Source: Steromphala cineraria
Lineage: Eukaryota; Mollusca; Gastropoda; Trochida; Trochidae
Length of the DNA: 64,000 nt
Assembly (NCBI GenBank): GCA_916613615.1
Contig: OU744727.1
Location: forward strand, 15,074,093 to 15,138,092
Reading direction: 5' to 3'
How positions within the stretch are numbered: position 1 is the first letter of the stretch; each line of letters opens with the position of its first letter. This document shows positions 36,884-48,800 of this stretch, piece by piece. Both the position numbers and the translations under genes were made by a program. The notes under the pieces are model-generated. The model saw only the letters and a list, made by a program, of their open reading frames with translations. It was not told the origin of the DNA and made no database searches.

Positions 36884-39800
36884 GTAGGTTTTTTTTCACT
36901 ATTATTTTCACATACAATGGAGATTTTATGTTGATTTACTAATGCATGGACATATATGGGAACATTTATATTCTTGTATCATGTCTTCAGAAAGCTACAG
37001 TACAAAGGAATGGAAAACCTGTATCACTTATACTTTTGAAATCTAATTTTTAAATGTTTTTTTTTAAAATTTCTTCTCAAAAGTCTTTTGACAGATCTGC
37101 AAACACATGGTTTAAATACACCTAGACAGGATCTGCAAACACATGGTTTATATACACCTAGACATAGTTAAGAATTACATTGCAAACCTTTTCGATACAA
37201 ATACTTGTATTATTTCATTTTTTTATAGTTCTCTGAATTTAAATGGCTCTTTTACTTACTTGTTAATTAGTAGATTAAACATTTCCGAACAGCCCTTTCT
37301 CCTTTCCTTTTATATTTCTCCCTATTTTTTGTGGCCATTTTATATCTGATGAAGATATGCTAAGTCAAAACAGTTCCGCCAAGGTATCTTGAAACCGCGC
37401 AATAAGCTATGTGTTTCCTAAACCCATTGGTTATGGTAAGCTGGTTCTTATATGGTAACATCCAGACACCTACATGTACATGTAGTTGCGGGTTCAGAAA
37501 TATGCAGTAAACTCAGACATAAGAGAACACAGCAAATATTGATATATCTTCTTCGTCAGTTTTAAGCAGTTACTCATTGTGAGTCTTAACTATAACAAAT
37601 CTTTATTTACGTAAGGACTTTATCTCAATTTTAATGTTGTTTTCTACTCATACAAATACATACATCTTGAGGAGTAAAATTCGTTACGAATGGACATTTG
37701 GCTGGTTCATTCTAGTGACATCAGAAATGAATTCCGCCAGTTGTAATGTTCAGTGCTCAGCAAGAGTCAGACTAGTCATATTTGTACAGTGTACATTTAC
37801 CCTCCCGACGTAAAATATAAAAAAAAATGTTTTTAATTGTCATCTGTCCGTCGCCATATTGAAAATCACTCTGCTCTGGTTTTATGACACAGTCATTGAA
37901 ATTTCTGCATAATCTCAACCAGGAATCCCCCTTTCGAATTTGGCTTTTAACATTGTCCTTATCATGACATGACTATATATCTACAAATACATACCACTTT
38001 CATTCATTTACTTTTTCATTTTTTCCGACCGCCCGCTCTCTTGCAGAAGGACTGAGGAGACGAGAAACACCCAAAATAACATGGATGACCTCAATTTAGT
38101 TGCTCTTTTGATTTAGGTGCCGATCCCTGCAATACGTACATCCCCTACCCGGATCTTGAGGAGCGGGATGTGAACTTCACTATATCACCGGGCGACACGC
38201 CACTCAGTGATGCTTTTATTGGCTCTGGAAACAGCTGGTTCGGAGAGGAAGGATATGTTGTGGCTCAAAATCCACCAAAGGCGGATCAGGGACGGTGTGG
38301 AACAGCTTTTCCGATTTGGATCAAAGGTATTTGATTTTAATGCCCCCGAATCGGAGATTCCGGGGGTATATTGTTTTTCACCTATCCGTCTGTCCGTTCG
38401 TCCGTCTGTCCGTTTGTCCAAAAAAACTTTAACCTTGGTCATAACTTTTGATTAGTCAGAGCTAGGTCTTTGATACTTGACATGTGTATCCCTTGTGACG
38501 AGACCTTTCAGATGACACCATGATATTTTACCTTTTCCGTCCGTCCGTCCGTCTCTCCGTTTGTCCACAAAAACTTTAACCTTGGTCATAACTTTTGATT
38601 GGTCAGAGCTAGCTCTTTGATACTTGACATATGGATCTCTTGTGATGAGACCTTTCAGATGACACCATGACATTTGACCTTGTGACCTTGACCTTGACAC
38701 AGCGAGCATTTTAAACTTTAACCTTGGTCATAACTTTTGATTGGTCAGAGCTAGCTCTTTGATACTTGACATATGGATCCCTTGTGATGAGACCTTTCAG
38801 ATGACATCATGACATTTGACCTTGTGACCTTGACCTTGACACAGCGAGCCTTTTCCGAAAACTTTAACCTTGGCTATAGTTTCTATACTGTCAGAGCTAG
38901 GTCTTTGATACTTGACATGTGTATCCCTTGTGACGAGACCTTTCAGATGACACCATGATATTTGACCTTTTCCGTCCGCCCGTCCGTCTGTCCGTTTGTC
39001 CACAAAAACTTTAACCTTGGTCATAACTTTTGATTGGTCAGAGCTAGCTCTTTGATACTTGACATATGGATCCCTTGTGATGAGACCTTTCAGATGACAC
39101 CATGACATTTGACCTTGTGACCTTGACCTTGACACAGCGAGCCTTTTCCGAAAACTTTAACCTTGGCTATAGTTTCTATACTGTCAGTGCTAGGTCTTTG
39201 ATACTTGACATGTGTATCCCTTGTGACGAGACCTTTCAGATGACACCATGATATTTTACCTTTTCCGTCCGTCCGTCCGTCTGTCCGTTTGTCCACAAAA
39301 ACTTTAACCTTGGTCATAACTTTTGATTGGTCAGAGCTAGCTCTTTGTTACTTGACATATGGATCCCTTGTGATGAGACCTTTCAGATGACACCATGACA
39401 TTTGACCTTGTGACCTTGACCTTGACACAGCGAGCATTTTAAACTTTAACCTTGGTCATAACTTTTGATTGGTCAGAGCTAGCTCTTTGATACTTGACAT
39501 ATGGATCCCTTGTGATGAGACCTTTCAGATGACACCATGACATTTGACCTTGTGACCTTGACCTTGACACAGCGAGCCTTTTCCGAAAACTTTAACCTTG
39601 GCTATAGTTTCTATACTGTCAGTGCTAGGTCTTTGATACTTGACATGTGTATCCCTTGTGACGAGACCTTTCAGATGACACCATGATATTTTACCTTTTC
39701 CGTCCCTCCGTCCGTCTGTCCGTTTGTCCACAAAAACTTTAACCTTGGTCATAACTTTTGATTGGTCAGAGCTAGCTCTTTGATACTTGACATATGGATC

Positions 39801-42800
39801 TCTTGTGATGAGACCTTTCAGATGACACCATGACATTTGACCTTGTGACCTTGACCTTGACACAGCGAGCATTTTAAACTTTAACCTTGGTCATAACTTT
39901 TGATTGGTCAGAGCTAGCTCTTTGATACTTGACATATGGATCCCTTGTGATGAGACCTTTCAGATGACATCATGACATTTGACCTTGTGACCTTGACCTT
40001 GACACAGCGAGCCTTTTCCGAAAACTTTAACCTTGGCTATAGTTTCTATACTGTCAGTGCTAGGTCTTTGATACTTGACATGTGTATCCCTTGTGACGAG
40101 ACCTTTCAGATGACACCATGATATTTGACCTTTTTCGTCCGTCCGTCCGTCTGTCCGTTTGTCCACAAAAACTTTAACCTTGGTCATAACTTTTGATTGG
40201 TCAGATCTAGCTCTTTGTTACTTGACATATGGATCCCTTGTGATGAGACCTTTCAGATTACACCATGACATTTGACCTTGTGACCTTGACCTTGACACAG
40301 CGAGCATTTTAAACTTTAACCTTGGTCATAACTTTTGATTGGTCAGAGCTAGCTCTTTGATACTTGACATATGGATCCCTTGTGATGAGACCTTTCAGAT
40401 GACATCATGACATTTGACCTTGTGACCTTGACCTTGACACAGCGAGCCTTTTCCGAAAACTTTAACCTTGGCTATAGTTTCTATACTGTCAGTGCTAGGT
40501 CTTTGATACTTGACATGTGTATCCCTTGTGACGAGACCTTTCAGATGACACCATGATATTTGACCTTTTCCGTCCGTCCGTCCGTCTGTCCGTTTGTCCA
40601 CAAAAACTTTAACCTTGGTCATAACTTTTGATTGGTCAGAGCTAGCTCTTTGTTACTTGACATATGGATCCCTTGTGATGAGACCTTTCAGATGACACCA
40701 TGACATTTGACCTTGTGACCTTGATCTTGACACAGCGAGCATTTTAAACTTTAACCTTGGTCATAACTTTTGATTGGTCAGAGCTAGCTCTTTGATACTT
40801 GACATATGGATCCCTTGTGATGAGACCTTTCAGATGACACCATGACATTTGACCTTGTGACCTTGACCTTGACACAGCGAGCCTTTTCCGAAAACTTTAA
40901 CCTTGGCTATAGTTTATATACTGTCAGTGCTAGGTCTTTGATACTTGACATGTGTATCCCTTGTGACGAGACCTTTCAGATGACACCATGATATTTTACC
41001 TTTTCCGTCCGTCCGTCCGTCTGTCCGTTTGTCCACAAAAACTTTAACCTTGGTCATAACTTTTGATTGGTCAGAGCTAGCTCTTTGATACTTGACATAT
41101 GGATCTCTTGTGATGAGACCTTTCAGATGACACCATGACATTTGACCTTGTGACCTTGACCTTGACACAGCGAGCAGGATGCATCCGGTGGCATTCGTGT
41201 TTCACAAACACATCTTGTTACATATTGGTTTTCAGTGTTCTATTAATGCCATGAAGTTCTTTTAAAATTATTTTATTTGTCATTATCATTAAACATTTGT
41301 TTTACGGTTAATACTCGAAAAACGCAACACGTAGATTTTGTAACATTTTGTGAGTGGAATTAAGAAAATGTAAATCAAGCTACGTTACAAACATTGACAA
41401 ATGAATGGGCAGAATTATTTCGTATTCATGTATGAGAAAACATATCATGTAAGTTTTCATTTGTTTCCAAAAGGGGGCGCTTAAGTTAGTACCTCGAATT
41501 GTCACCTCGCGAATTCTCTGTTTCATAGCTTGTGGAATTCTTGCCAACTCCATGTTCAAAGCATTTCCGAACTCATGTAACGTCTGACGTTGATCTTCAA
41601 CATACATGTCTATCGAGTATATCCCAAATGTGCTCAATAGAATTGAGAGCAGGAAATTGACGTTTTCCAGGGCAAGATAGACCACAGCAGCACGCTCAGT
41701 GTTAATTCTGGCATTTTCAAGTTGACGCAGCTCCCTCTGGCGGTTTATGATCGGCAGCAGGAGAGGCCTCAGAACTTTGTTGATGCAACGATCTGCGTTT
41801 ACCTACCCTTGCTGCAATATCAGCTCGGTTCAACAGTTGTAGGATATTGCCCCAAAACAATCATACTGCCTCCGCGGAAATGGTCAACCTGTCTGATGCA
41901 GTTCATTTTGACGTCAGTTGACACGTTGTCTTTCATCACGATGTTGAAGAAGATTACGGGACTCATCATTGAATTTAACATAGTCTGATAAACTCAAACA
42001 ATAAGAACAAACGCATGGATATAAAGTAAACTTTGGAACTTTAATACAATGAAGCATGGCGCATACATTAAGTGTCGAGAATAAGATGCCAACATGCGGG
42101 GCAGTTTAAACACTTAATTGATACCCCACATCCAAAGTATTCAAGTAACAAAGTGAAAAGGTGATAAAATAGTGAATAACAGGTAAATTGGAAGCATAAT
42201 TTCTATGATTGAAATTAAGCAATGGCAATATAAAATGACAAGCTAATACAATGGCGATGATGCATCAAATTTTTAGAGCGCATCGAACTTGCGCCAAGAA
42301 CTGAACTCTAGGTATCGCAGGTAGGCTGAGCTCTTCCAGAAGCCTATGTCCTGGATAAGTTCTCCTGGCAACCCAACGTCGAAAGCCCAGGTTGCACCTC
42401 CACGCCGGAAAGAGTGTCCTGTGATGTCCGCTGAAAGTCCCCTGCACTTCAATATTCCTTGAATAGTCTCAAGAAAAGAGTCATATGCTAGAGGAGAACC
42501 CTCCTCGTTGCATAGCAGCGGCTGTGTCGGTCAAGAGGCTGTATGTTGCTACAACAGTTGTTCCATAGCCGTAGCCGGATTCAAAGGATGTCTGCCTGTA
42601 TCCGGTAGAAAAACATCCAACAGTCTCTCGCGGAATTGCAGAGTCTTAGTCCATTTCAGTGACACACGATAACCACCCTGCATTTTGACAACATCATCTA
42701 CAGTAATATGCTTGTAAGGATCAAACTTTGATCCACACAAAACTTTTCCCGGCGTAACATACCATAAAAACCAAGAACGGACGCAACCCACACAGTTGAA

Positions 42801-45800
42801 CTAAATAATGTCATTAAGTCAAGGTAGTCCTTAAGAACTAACAAATGTTCCGGGGTGATCGGAGTGGCACCAGACTTGGAGTCTCCCAGTTCTCTCTTGA
42901 CACCTTTCAACAGGTGCGCTATACGCCAATCTGCTTTCATTGAGCATCGAAGCCATTCGATTTATGTAAATTAGTTACAGCGCACAAATACTGTCTTTTC
43001 GACGAGTACTTCATTTTCTTGTTGTCTACTAAATAGGCCACATATAAAGACACATGTTCATAAGTCATAGGCACTGGTTGTATACCTATAACATCACAAA
43101 AGTTGAGTAGGGACTTCAGCTGGTTCTTGTACGTGCGCTTCGTCGACTCCGACCACCCCTGTGACATAATGCGAGATACAGCTTCCTGCAGTCAAACTTT
43201 CACTGTTTCCCCACCTGGAAACAAGAAATTTATAAGACATATGGCAAAGTAGTAAATGTACATCAAATTCAAAAAGAGAATACTGTGGTAACAAGTCGAA
43301 CACTTGAGTTAATCTGCCAGGTTAATGCAGTCTAGAAATTGAGTCGGCCAAAGTGTTCTTTTGACCTGGAATGTAATCTGCACGTAAAAAGACTTTAAAG
43401 TTTGCTTTAAGACACCAAAGATATCGTAAACAGTTCATAACTAATGGTATTTTGCATGATCCTTTGTTTATAAAGGCTTTTGCGACTTAATTGTCAGTCT
43501 TTACAACTTTTATTTTGTTCCGCCATGCAAAACACCACCTACTGGCTGCTAGAATAATGGCAAGGGTCTCTTTAACGTTAATGTGAAGCTCGCTTATGTC
43601 AGTGATAACTGCATTCCAGTTCACATAAAAGAAATCACCATTATAACAGTCTCCAGCCCCATCACTACATGCATCCGTAATAACACAGTGCTCAGGGCGT
43701 TTGTCCAGGAACTTAGTAGTGCCATTGTATTGTTCTAAGTAGCACAACCACCAATCAATGTCAGCATGGAAATTATCATCCAGTTTGAATTTGCCTTGTG
43801 GAGATTTTATAGCATTTTTTATGTCTATAACACGGCGCAACAAAGTGCGCCCACCCTTAATAACCATTCTCGCCCAGCTAAGTTGCCTCGCAAGACGATC
43901 AAGTTGACGTTTACTGGCCCTGGTTTTCTTAGAAAACGAGTCGATCTCTTCGGAAAAAGCACGCAACTTATCAGGCGGGAGTGATAATGTACCATTTAGA
44001 GTGTTGATAAATACACCGAGGAAGGTGATACATTGACTTGGCCCATCAACTTTTGTCCAGTTTATCATAAACCCGAGCTCACGTAATAAGCTGATTAAGC
44101 GGGTTAATCCCTTGGAACACTCATCAAATGAATCACATATTATAAGAAAGTCGTCAATGTAAGCAATAACGTCGATGTCGAACTGTTGTTTCATTATGCG
44201 ACACACAGAAGCACTGAGAGTTTGGAAAATTCGGCAACTCTTTGAGGCACTGAAAGGAAGTTTCCTGTCGTACATGTACGTTACCTCGCTGTCACTGTCG
44301 AAGCGCCAGTATAATCCTGTCAAAGGGTAGTTACTCGGATGTATGTTGACAGACCTATATGCGCTTTTGAGATCAAATTTTGCCAGGAAACTGCCAGTGT
44401 TGATTAGTTTGACGGCATGTCTCAAGTGCATATACTCACACTCACAATTAACCATGTAGCTATTCATTCCTCCATTGTTTGGAACACTTCCGTCATGTAT
44501 CAAACGAACTTTGCCATTGTTTTTTGGAATAGCACCTATAGGACTCACTATTGTTGGCTTGGAATTACTTATAACATAATTTCCTATAGCTAATTTATCT
44601 TTAATCTGTTTTTATGTATCAATATTAATTATCTATTATTGATTTGTGATTACTTGTAAACACCGGCGTAATGAGACACCCTCCACATTGGCTAATTTAA
44701 ATCCATATTTCACACCTGATAGAATAAACTCCCTATCTGCATGGTCTTGTGACAACAATCCGTCCCAAGACTCGTATCTGAGAGTGTTTATTAGGTCTGA
44801 TGAAAGTTTTTTAACTCGTGGTCAGCCATCCTACCCTCCGAGTGACCGTTGTTGTAAGACGAACTATTCCTGTACATAGGAACATCTGGGTTGTGTTGAT
44901 GAGCTGAATGTCCTGCCATCTGACAGATACTGCACACATGTACAAGCCTACACCACTCCCCATGAACAAAACGGCTGTGATTGAAACGTCGGCAGATTTC
45001 TCTACCGTCAGTAGTAAATGGGCTACATGATCTTTGACGTCGGTTCGCGTTGTTTTCACGTGAGCGGTCCATTTGCTTTACAGCTCTCTCAGTGTTTGAG
45101 TTTTGCTTAGGCTGTAATTGAAAATCACGGATTTGTTGATAAGGTACGCCCCATTGAAAACCCTCATCATGCTGCCGTTGTCTGTATTCTGTGTCGTACA
45201 ACAAAACACTGGCCCACTCGTACTTTGAAGCTAAGCGCGATATGTCTTGCATGTACTTTATATATCCCAAAATACCTGACATGTCAACATCACTCACGCT
45301 TATCATGTCTTTTAAAGCACCGATGCTAGCGTAGGTCCATCTCTCGGGGGAAAGGTGAGACAGTTGACCTAACACACCTGAATCCTTATCAATGTCAAAT
45401 CCAAGCGTTAGACCATTTCCGACACGAACTGATTTCCTGTCCATAGTATCGAGGGAATCTACCCATGTATAATCAGTTAGTTTCCTAAGTTTTGGATTCT
45501 TCTTACCCGACCCGCTTGTTGGCCGTGTTGATCTGCTGCATCATGACTAGCTAAGCCGCCGTCTGACTCTTGCTGACTGCCATCTTGTTTGTTGACAACG
45601 CGTTGACGGGAAGATTTGCATACCTCAACCTCGTGTCTTAGACGTTCCACTTCATTTTTCAGCTTGACACGCTGACATTTAACTACACCGCAATACTTCA
45701 TAGAGGTATGTTCCAGGGGTATCTGGTAAAAGGCTTTGAGTAGGTTAGAGACAACAATATACCTCCATTTGCCGATATCAAGGAACACATTGTCAACATT

Positions 45801-48800
45801 TGGCATGAGTGACGGTTGGGGTTTGCTGTAATGACCAACTTCACCAAAGGAGGTCACGAGACGGCTTCCCCCTTTGGGCTTGCGAACAAGGAAGGAGAGA
45901 TTGAGATACTCAACAGGTTCATTAACTTGTTCAGGCTTGGCAAATACACCTGCAGATTCCAGTTCATCAAACTTGTGTTGGAGTTCAATTAACATCTCAC
46001 GGTTGTAGTGAGGAAGTCTGCTTTTTCTGTGTGGCGGTAGTGTAGGACCCATATTCACAATTGTTTGGATGTTACCGCTAAAGCCATTGTACTTTGAAAT
46101 GGCGGGGTTAAATACATCATCAAACTCCTCGTTTAGATCAAGGAACTGGTCTCTGATTACCTTGGGAAGGTGTTCGTCTGGGTCAAGGGAGATGCTTGCA
46201 GAGTATGGCTATGATGCCTTCATGGTAATGGGTGGTTTATCTGGGTAATCTGGTATGACTATAGGGGTGGAAATCGATCGAATCTGACACAGGTGTTCAT
46301 TGCGTTTGAGAACAATTGGATCTTCAAGATTGTTAGTAACTTGGAGCGTATGACCAACAGAGCATATTTCCTGAGGTGGAGTCCAGGCCTTTTGGAAATT
46401 GTCGATTGAGTTTGATGGGCAGTCTAATTTCAGATCAAGGGCCCACTTTGTGTCGGGCGCACAAGTTCTAGGTGTAGTCAATTGTTCATACTCCCCAGGT
46501 AGGATCACTGTTTGATGTGAAGGTCCACGAACTAGAAATGTCTGGGTTCTGCGTATGGAAGCATCCTTGTGTTTAACACTACCGTATTGAACAATTTTAG
46601 TACCTTTGATGACTATCTGTCTCGTTGCTAGACAGGTAGCGATGTCATTAACTGAGAGAAATGGTATTCCTGCGATTATGTCCATGTCCAGATGTTAAAC
46701 TACAAGGGCGTGTAGTTTGAAACTGTGGGATCCCCTTGTCAAGTTACAGTGTATTTCACCTGTAAACTCTAATGGTGTTACACCATCTGCTTGTCAGGCT
46801 GTCTGAGAAGCAGGTTTAATTGAAAGACCGATACTTCTGGCAAAGGATGCAGTGACCATGTTGGTTGTTGCACCTGTATCAAGGGTAAGTTTCACTGGGT
46901 GATGTAGGTAGTATGCATACATGACTCGATAAGAGCATCATTGCCGGAGGGACTGTCACAGGGTATGTCATCATCTTCAGGTTCTATGAAGTCTTCATTG
47001 TCATCATCTATGACAAGACGAGAGAGACCGAAACTTCTTCTATCAGATTCAGGTACCTATCTCCAGCCAGCAAGATTGTGAGATGAATAGGAAGGCTGAC
47101 CAGCAGTCTTACAAAGGATACAGGTTTTGAAAGGTTTGCGTTTCACAGAGTGGCGGGAGTTACCCTGGAATGTTATACTCTGGTTGAAAGTTGAGCTTCT
47201 GAGTACCTTGGTGTCTTCAATTGTCCAAAGCTCATCTAGGAGTGAAGAAAGAGCTTGTGATAACTCTGGCTTAAGAGAAGCAATTGATCAGTTGCGAAGT
47301 TCACAGCCGTATTTCTGCTTAACAAGCTGGGGCAAACCTGGGTTGATAAGTTGGCGCCATAGAACTACGATGGTATTTTCAAGTGTTGGAGTTAGATCCT
47401 CATCAGTATCTATTATGGCGCTATGATGAGTGATATTTCCGTCTGCAGTTAGCAGATTATCCTCAAAGAAGGCCATTAGACGCTGGAAAAGGTCTTCTGG
47501 TCGTTTTGCAGGCTTGAGATTGATATTGACCAAACCTAGAAAGTGTGCACCTGTAGACTGAAACCTGTAGTGCTGTCTTATCTTTTGCCAGATATCAGGT
47601 AGCGAGGTTGATCCTTTAATTATGGAATTCCTTGAGATAACTGAACAATAGTTTGCTATCTGGCCGAGCATAAGTTCAAGTCAGGCATTTTTCTGGGCAG
47701 CAGTTTTATGGCGTACTTCGGCACACTCCTCACCATCTGGTTGCAAGCCTCCGTTCAGCTTTGCAGCACTTTTCTTCGGCCAAGTGAAACCGTCAGTTAG
47801 GAGAGGGGCAAAATTATTATCTAGAGAGAGTATATATAGAAGGTTTTCTCAAATGAAATGATTGTCTCATTTGTTGTTAATTGCCAGTGTTTAGGAGCAT
47901 TGTAGAAGAGTTTGACTGTCAATGTTCTCTATAAAATGTGCATTATGATATGGCCGTTTTCAGCAGTATGTAATTCCGAATTGCATAGCGCTGATCCGCA
48001 TTTAATGATGAGGAGATGTAGATCTATTTATGTTGAGTCTCTGTGATTATTCAGTCACACAAGTGTCAAAGATCACATATTCACTGAAAGAAGTTAATGT
48101 GTGAGCATAGCACGCCACAGTGAATTATTTTGATTAAGTAGAACTTGCGTGGAAACAACATCCTGTAACGTCACTTTGCACCAAGTCAGTGGATTCTCAT
48201 TGTTACGTTAAAACGTGACATAAGGGAAGCTGCTTACCGAAGGTGAAAGGTGATGAAAATTACTTTGTTTGTCAAGTTATTTGTCTCCAACTTAGATAAA
48301 AACCGCTGCCACCACGCCAGTAATCAACAACACCGATTTTTCGGTTCAGACACCGCGAGGCCTGATGTTTAATACAAAAGTAGGAATGAGTTACACGAAA
48401 AGTGGAAACACCAAACGAAACGAAATAAAAGTAATGGCGGTTGATCATGTTTTTGCCTTTGACATGTCAACTTAGTTGATATTTTCTGCCCCAACTTTCA
48501 ATGCTGCACTGTGATATGATGCCTTTTCCGAAGCTTTACAGATGTCTATCGTGCGTTTTACTGTAAGATTTTTCTCTCTCATAAGGGCTTGTGTGTTTCT
48601 TAGTCATTGATCTACAGCACAATCTCTCTGAGAATTGGGGAAAGCCATTCTTTGTTTTCAAATGACTCAACTGCACCACAACAGCTTTTATTGAAAGTGT
48701 ACCTTTCATAGTTTTACCCTATCACAAAGGTGTCAAATTTCAACTATGTATTGTACATTGTCATTCGGTTGAAAATGAAACCTGAGCTGAATCACTGTAT

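Larger units (their letters stand above)
42000..45680 (-). mobile_element. DIRS-like tyrosine-recombinase retrotransposon, inactive
   Basis: On the minus strand the order is Gag-like (about 45,680-44,791), reverse transcriptase and RNase H (about 44,790-43,300), then tyrosine recombinase (43,200-42,273), and a short tail to about 42,000. This order with a tyrosine recombinase instead of an integrase defines DIRS-type elements. Stops and frame changes in every part make it inactive. Its start is fused to a Gypsy-like RT at about 45,680. The inverted and internal repeats typical of DIRS ends were not located. Confidence 0.85.
45681..47825 (-). mobile_element. Gypsy-like retroelement, 5' part only (Gag, protease, start of RT)
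   Basis: On the minus strand: Gag (47,825-47,130), Cys/His motif (about 47,120-47,050), retropepsin (about 46,930-46,690), connector (46,685-46,209), RT first half (46,058-45,681). The element stops in the middle of the RT, before the YxDD box, exactly where the DIRS-like Gag begins. Long terminal repeats, RNase H and integrase were not found in the window. Confidence 0.78.

Noticed and set aside
38185..41168. Repeated minus-strand open frames of 75-115 codons with text such as [16 protein letters not shown]
   Set aside because: They are read through the tandem array and recur with its period; there is no start context, splice support or known family.
38340..41210. Regular repeats considered as a CRISPR array
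   Set aside because: Monomers are about 145 bp, nearly identical and without unique spacers, inside an intron of an animal gene.
43766..43984. Plus-strand open frame inside the DIRS region
   Set aside because: It is a shadow of the reverse transcriptase on the minus strand.
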